From assembly GCA_938743325.2 (NCBI GenBank), contig OW568882.1, positions 248,001 to 312,000 of the forward strand: a stretch of 64,000 bases of DNA, read 5' to 3'. Below are positions 60,150 to 64,000 of the stretch, piece after piece. How positions within the stretch are numbered: position 1 is the first letter of the stretch; every line of letters starts with the position of its first letter. Under the pieces are notes generated by a model, which worked only from the letters and a program-made list of their open reading frames with translations, had not been told where the DNA came from and did not search any database. A program made the position numbers and the translations under genes. Source of the stretch: Pycnococcus provasolii (taxonomy: Eukaryota; Chlorophyta; Pseudoscourfieldiophyceae; Pseudoscourfieldiales; Pycnococcaceae).

Positions 60150-60504
60150 CGCTACACGTGTTCACGAACACAACTCAAGCACAAAGAATGACGAAAAGAA
60201 TGTTTTTTCTTGGAAGAAGGATCTGGAACCCTGGCACGTGGGGTTCCATCGATCGCCGGAAACCCCAATCAGAAAATGCGCCTCTTACTCATCCCCGAAT
60301 CGAAACAAATCACCTCTTGGAAATATCAAATACAGTATCTGCTTTCCCGCAGCCAGGTTCCATTCAAAATCCAATAACTGCACGCCACTTCCGAACCGCC
60401 CAGCTTGCGAATCATCATCATCATGGTGCGTACACAACACGATGAGGAGTGTGCATGCGCGAGCGTGGTAAACGTGCTGGCCAGCAACGCTGCAGTACCA
60501 CGAC
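60150..60504. promoter_or_regulatory. Divergent intergenic region between the PKS and the sulfotransferase-like gene
   Basis: These 355 bases separate the two divergent start codons, so they should hold both promoters and 5' UTRs. I see no convincing TATA box, no Shine-Dalgarno sequence before the PKS ATG (the bases before it read cacgtgtagcg) and no long open frame that fits either protein. The close head-to-head spacing suggests shared regulation; this is inferred from layout only. Confidence 0.45.
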
Positions 60505-62175
60505 ATGGCGGAGCGCAAGGAGAAACTGAAGGATGTCGACGCGACGCTTCCTGTAAGTCAGGGATTGGTGAATGCCATCTCGGAGATTCGCGGATGCACG
60601 TACGAGCAGGCGAACGTGATTGTGGGTGAGATGGAGCGCGATGCGCTGGACACGAGAGACGTTTACTACGTACTGCAGGAGTGGTGCGCGGATCGTATTC
60701 TCGTGGACAAGACGCCGCCGTACGCTTGGAGCATCGACACGCTGCGTCGCGCTGAGACCATCTTCAAGAATGCAAGGTACGTGTTCTTGCATCGGCATCC
60801 GTACGCGACGATTGCAAGCATGGTGAAGGAGAGCTTGAATCGCGAGTGGATTGTGAAGCAGATGGTCAGCAGCAATGCGAGGAGGAGGAGGCGAGCACTG
60901 GAGGTGGAGGAGGTTGTGGCAAGGATTCGAAGTGAGGAGGATGATTTCGCCGCCTTTGGTGGTGGTGATGATGATGGTGAGGAGAAGGAGAAGGAGGAGA
61001 TGGAGAAGGAGGAGGAGATGGAGGAGGGGGAGTCTGCGGCGGCGACGGAAATTGCACGTCAGCAGCTGCAGCGCCTGGATCCCGTGCTGTGGGACGAGTC
61101 TGATCGTCTGTACGCAACGGCGAACGCGAACATCCAAGACTTCTTGACCAACGAGGTGAGCCCCGTGCGATGGACGAGGATGGCGTACGAAGACTTTCTG
61201 AGAGATCCCAGGGAGGAACTCACGAGAGTGCTCTGGCACGTGCTAAGGCTTCCGTTCGACGACGCGTGCTTGGATCCGTACAGTGCCGAGAACGTGGCGA
61301 CGAGAGAAGGCCGTCAAGGTGTCGAAGGTCGATCTGGCATGGCTGCGATGGATCCACGCGTGCTCGAGAGACGTTCGATTGATGCTAGCATGGCTAATGC
61401 GTGGGTACATGCGCCGGCATTGGCACCGCTGAGCACGTTTGCCATGCACGTGGGTCGAGAGCTAGGCTATGAACCAGCTCTTTTCAAGGAGCCAACGATG
61501 CGACCAGGCTGTGCACCGGAGATTATTCGGCTCAATCGAGGTGTGCGCGGCTACCCCGTGGTGATTGTTCACGACGTGCTCGGTGAGGTGAATGCTGATT
61601 TGAGAGGAGTGGTGGATGAGCAAAGGCCAGCCTACGGGTTGCGACTGACACCTGCTGGGCTGGGCTTGCATGATTTGGATGACTTGGCAAGACTGTATGC
61701 AGCTGCGGTGATGAGCACGGCATGCCCTGAGGAGGTTTGTGGCGATGTGGTTGTGATTGGCAAGGGACGCTTTGGAAGCGCTTTGGCTGTGGAGGTGGCG
61801 AGGCAGCTTGGTTGTGCTGATGAGAGAAGAGTGCTTTGCCTAGATCCAGATGTGATTGAGGATGATATAGACGTGCTGCTCAAAAGCAGCAGTCTGATGA
61901 TTGATGAGGATGAGGATCATCGTGAGCAGCTGAGACACGACTTGAGAAACCTCGATGCAGATGCACAACTTGACGTGATCTACATGCTGAAGCCAAGCGG
62001 TGTGAGTGAGCGAAAGTGGCGAGCTTCTGTCGATAGAGGATTGAAGCGCATGGCTTTCTGTGAAGCGCTCAGGCTGAAATATGATGGTGGTGGACTTGGT
62101 GGTGGTGGTGGTGGTGAAAGGAGGTGTAGTGTGAGTGGTTTGGAGGAGCTCAGGGATAAGTTGAACGAGCTCTAA
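60505..62175 (+). CDS. Sulfotransferase-thioesterase-like protein (ST-TE), apparently N-terminally short
   Basis: The 556-residue product resembles the ST-TE pair that ends some cyanobacterial PKSs (CurM/Ols type), where a beta-hydroxy acyl chain is sulfated and then released with decarboxylation. Residues 1-330 match the sulfotransferase from its middle on: DKTPPYA at 68-74, the 3'-phosphate-binding RHPYATIAS at 97-105, YEDFLRDP and LPFDDACLDPY near the end. An acidic Glu-rich insertion occupies about residues 126-178. Residues 350-556 look like an alpha/beta-hydrolase thioesterase, but the nucleophile elbow reads GKGRFGS at 419-425, with Arg422 where Ser is expected. The N-terminal PAPS 5'-phosphosulfate loop is missing. 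In-frame codons before the ATG are open only to 60472, and a CTGCAG just upstream could be a splice acceptor for an unseen exon. Activity is therefore doubtful. Confidence 0.75.
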   Translation: MAERKEKLKDVDATLPVSQGLVNAISEIRGCTYEQANVIVGEMERDALDTRDVYYVLQEWCADRILVDKTPPYAWSIDTLRRAETIFKNARYVFLHRHPYATIASMVKESLNREWIVKQMVSSNARRRRRALEVEEVVARIRSEEDDFAAFGGGDDDGEEKEKEEMEKEEEMEEGESAAATEIARQQLQRLDPVLWDESDRLYATANANIQDFLTNEVSPVRWTRMAYEDFLRDPREELTRVLWHVLRLPFDDACLDPYSAENVATREGRQGVEGRSGMAAMDPRVLERRSIDASMANAWVHAPALAPLSTFAMHVGRELGYEPALFKEPTMRPGCAPEIIRLNRGVRGYPVVIVHDVLGEVNADLRGVVDEQRPAYGLRLTPAGLGLHDLDDLARLYAAAVMSTACPEEVCGDVVVIGKGRFGSALAVEVARQLGCADERRVLCLDPDVIEDDIDVLLKSSSLMIDEDEDHREQLRHDLRNLDADAQLDVIYMLKPSGVSERKWRASVDRGLKRMAFCEALRLKYDGGGLGGGGGGERRCSVSGLEELRDKLNEL

Positions 62176-62223
62176 AAAGTTTTAGTTGTTGTGTGTGATG
62201 ACACTTGTTTGTCATGTTTTGTT

Positions 62224-62228
62224 TGTAA
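62224..62228 (+). terminator. Candidate TGTAA polyadenylation signal of the ST-TE gene
   Basis: TGTAA lies about 50 bases after the TAA stop at 62173-62175, in an AT-rich stretch. TGTAA is the usual polyadenylation signal of green algae. Two more copies occur at 62617-62621 and 62639-62643. Confidence 0.45.
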
Positions 62229-62705
62229 TTGTTAGAACAACAACTATTACCATAAACTCTTTGTTAACCTCCCAGCTCTGCGTCGTTCCCTCATGTTTCT
62301 TGGCAAACTCTGCAAGCCATGCGAGCGAGACTGCTCGAAAGACGGGCGAGGAGGACCTTGAAGGTTCAGGCGCCTGACTTATCAAGTTCCTTGACTCATC
62401 ATCATCATTGTCAAAGTCAAGCCTCGTTGCCTTGACTGGCAGCACAGCTGTGGTCGTTGATGTTGACGTTGACGCCGCGCATCCCCTGGCATGCCTAAAA
62501 GCTTAAAAGATATCACTCAAGGAGTCAAGGGTGATGCGACGTACTTTCGGAGGCCGAAGAGGAAAAAGGCCACTGGGAGTGTGGGATGGGTGCAAGCAAC
62601 CAAGTACAACAGTACTTGTAACAATAAAATATTTGTTTTGTAAGCAACCAAGTTCAAAAGTTATTGTTAAAGAAAGCAGTCAATGCAAATAGTTAGAATA
62701 TGTCG

Positions 62706-62725
62706 CGAGCTGCTAGTGCAGCTCG
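62706..62725. other. Perfect 8-bp hairpin
   Basis: cgagctgc and gcagctcg are exact inverted repeats around a 4-base loop (tagt). No T-tract follows on either strand, so a bacterial-type terminator is unlikely. Role unknown. Confidence 0.5.
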
Positions 62726-62829
62726 TACCAACGCTCCGACTTGCAGCAGCGAGACGAGGCTTGCCTCTCTCACCTAATCGTCAGACGCTATCGCGACACT
62801 GACCACGCTCTCCTAGTTCTCCCGCCTTA

Positions 62830-63306
62830 TCAATGTTGGCAGCCTCCATAAATGTTTTTCCAAAACTCACCACTCTCGTCGCCTTTCAAAGAGGACAACT
62901 TCGCCCTTTCGCCTGCTGATCCCGTGACGGTCTTCACCGTGATAGCCGCGGCGATAGCGAGGGGCCACCTGTGTGTACCACCAATCGCCATGATCGCCGA
63001 AGCGACACGCGCGCGCGTCAGCGCGTCCTCCCCGACGAGCGCCGCGACAAACGTCTGTACGCGACAAGGTAGGTCACTAAAGTACTGCGTGTTTGAGCAC
63101 CCAGCGGTGACCACGAGAGGATTCGTTTTCACTACCTTCGTCGCGTTGACGACTTCACTTCGTAGTGCCACCGCCGCGTGCCGAAGCACTTCATCTTCTC
63201 TTGTCGTTAGATTAGTCGCAATAGCGTGGTCACGGCGCGCCCTCCTTAGCTCATGCGTCGTGAGTTCGAGCCGAGAGTGAAGACTGAAGAGTGTCGACTT
63301 CTCCGC
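62830..63306 (-). other. Possible exon or gene remnant, function unknown
   Basis: An open frame of about 159 codons reads down to a TGA at 62830 and has balanced amino-acid use. It has no ATG near its start (a GTG occurs at 63189) and begins immediately after an in-frame TGA at 63307-63309. It joins by a +1 shift to the heptad-repeat ORF upstream, so the two could be exons of one minus-strand gene or parts of a broken one. A donor-like GGTGAGT occurs near its end. I recognise no domain. A plus-strand frame (62852-63280) overlaps it and is less convincing. Confidence 0.3.
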
Positions 63307-63421
63307 TCAAAGCATCCACTTCTCCGCGCAAAGCATCCACTTCTCCGCGCAGACGCTGTGCCTCTCGCGCATCCGCTCTGCTGACCCGGTTGCACTCCGT
63401 TTCTCCTCTTGCTCTCCGCAT
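63251..63421 (-). CDS. Small ORF with coiled-coil heptad repeats (fragment or exon)
   Basis: ATG at 63419-63421 to TGA at 63251-63253 encodes 56 residues. Near the middle are three heptads close to LRGEVDA, giving a clean leucine/valine 4-3 spacing typical of a coiled coil. At DNA level this is a 21-base tandem repeat (63318-63350). The ORF is too short to be a complete known protein and is probably an exon of a larger minus-strand gene. Confidence 0.35.
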   Translation of the reverse strand: MRRARGETECNRVSRADAREAQRLRGEVDALRGEVDALSGEVDTLQSSLSARTHDA

Positions 63422-64000
63422 AAAATAGAAAGCAAGTGAGGGTTTGTATGCTTCTGGCTGTTGAGCCTGCTTTGAGCCTGCTTTGTATTTTTCGACTTAG
63501 GGGACCTACTTCGGGGATTGTTTTTCCCCTTGGCGCGGACCTATCTGAGGGAAGGGGGAGCAAAAGGGACAGGTCGACGGATGCCGACCGTTGCTGTAAG
63601 GAGGTTTCCGGGCAAAAGACGACCGTATATGGTTGCCCGAGGGGACTGACAGAAGACTTGATTGAGCATTTTAGTCACTTCAAAGACGCCACGTCGTGAC
63701 GACATGGTGCAAACTTGCTCTTGTGTTCCAAATCGTAAATCACCAATCACGGGATGGGATGGGATTGTGATTTGGTCGGGAAATTAAGTCCACAGTGAAC
63801 TGAACAAGGTTGGCCCGGGCGTGTGATCTTGAGCTGGGCTGGCGTATCTTCTACCGCTCACCACCTCACCCTGTGCAACGTCCCTGAACAGACGCCTGCT
63901 CGAGGCCCACGGGGAGTTGCCACGGTTCCCTGCACGCTCGAAGAAGAAGAAGTACTTCATCAGCTCTCCATCGACCCTGTCCCTTCAGCTCATAACCTTA
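63422..64000. other. Right-edge region, unassigned
   Basis: No gene can be called with confidence. On the minus strand the last 130 bases give an open stretch with a Trp-rich, helix-like RWRADEVLLLLRAC motif that recalls a Myb/SANT-like domain, followed by a donor-like GTGAGG near 63865-63870. This could be the 5' part of the gene whose fragments lie at 62830-63421. An 11-base direct repeat (ttgagcctgct) occurs at 63461-63482. Confidence 0.25.

Larger units (their letters stand above)
62176..62829. other. Intergenic region, AT-rich in part
   Basis: No supported gene. It holds the 3' UTR of the ST-TE gene, a pair of direct repeats (aagcaaccaagt at 62594-62605 and 62642-62653), a small inverted repeat aagtac-aaca-gtactt between them, and a stable hairpin at 62706-62725. 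Nothing identifies a transposon. Confidence 0.5.

Noticed and set aside
1-60149. A bacterial PKS cluster
   Set aside because: One gene of this size without neighbours in an operon, poly-amino-acid tracts from trinucleotide repeats, no Shine-Dalgarno sequence before the start, and AT-rich non-coding flanks fit a eukaryote better. I cannot exclude a bacterial origin by sequence alone.
1-60149. Identity with the known haptophyte polyether synthases (PKZILLA type)
   Set aside because: The size class matches, but the run of fully reducing modules and the C-acyl ligase module do not fit what a ladder-polyether backbone needs. A similarity search would settle it.
60421-61239. A 272-residue minus-strand ORF opposite the ST-TE gene
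   Set aside because: It is low-complexity Leu/His/Arg-rich sequence and overlaps the recognisable sulfotransferase motifs on the plus strand.
62706-62725. Rho-independent terminator
   Set aside because: The hairpin has no following T-tract and lies more than 500 bases from the nearest supported stop codon.
62700-62830. tRNA gene
   Set aside because: There is a hairpin and GC-rich sequence, but no cloverleaf with T-arm consensus and acceptor stem could be built.

Overview
The window is dominated by one gene. On the minus strand an ATG at 60149 opens a reading frame that runs to the left edge with no in-frame stop that I can find. This gives at least 20,049 codons, apparently in a single exon, and the C-terminus lies outside the window. 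It encodes a giant multimodular type I polyketide synthase (PKS) with one built-in condensation/acyl-ligase module. I read a loading didomain (SAT-ACP), twelve ketosynthase (KS) modules and one C-ACL-CP-CP module. No extension module has room for an acyltransferase (AT) between its KS and DH, so malonyl units must be supplied by a separate (trans) AT.

Module order from the N-terminus (high to low coordinates): loading SAT-ACP (59960-58240); M1 KS-DH-KR-ACP; M2 KS-DH-ER-KR-ACP; M3 KS-(dead DH)-KR-ACP; M4 KS-DH-ER-KR-ACP; M5 KS-(dead DH)-KR-ACP; M6 KS-(dead DH)-ACP; M7 C-ACL-CP-CP; M8 to M12 each KS-DH-ER-KR-ACP; M13 KS-DH, cut by the window edge. If the domains act as read, the product carries hydroxyls (M3, M5) and a keto group (M6) in its first half, an acyl-ligase-dependent event in the middle, and then at least ten backbone carbons of fully reduced chain. 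This is an inference from domain content only.

The gene is a patchwork of near-identical blocks. M2-M3 and M4-M5 are a duplicated bimodule about 9.3 kb apart, and M8, M9, M10, M11, M12 and M13 share ER, KR, ACP or KS-DH blocks. These GC-rich blocks alternate with diverged, AT-richer stretches, which points to repeated duplication and gene conversion.

Divergently transcribed from the PKS, 355 bases away, is a plus-strand gene (60505-62175) for a sulfotransferase-thioesterase-like protein. The same domain pair ends some cyanobacterial PKSs. Here it lacks the N-terminal PAPS-binding loop and the thioesterase nucleophile serine. The remaining 1.8 kb at the right is mostly intergenic, with fragments of a possible minus-strand gene that includes a heptad-repeat coiled coil.

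Organism: the giant intronless ORF, poly-Ser/Asn/Asp/Ala tracts from trinucleotide repeats, no Shine-Dalgarno sequence before the PKS start, and TGTAA motifs (the green-algal polyadenylation signal) after the plus-strand gene suggest a eukaryotic microalga. A compact-genome green picoalga (Mamiellophyceae type) is my best guess. A haptophyte is the main alternative, since haptophytes are known to carry giant PKS genes.
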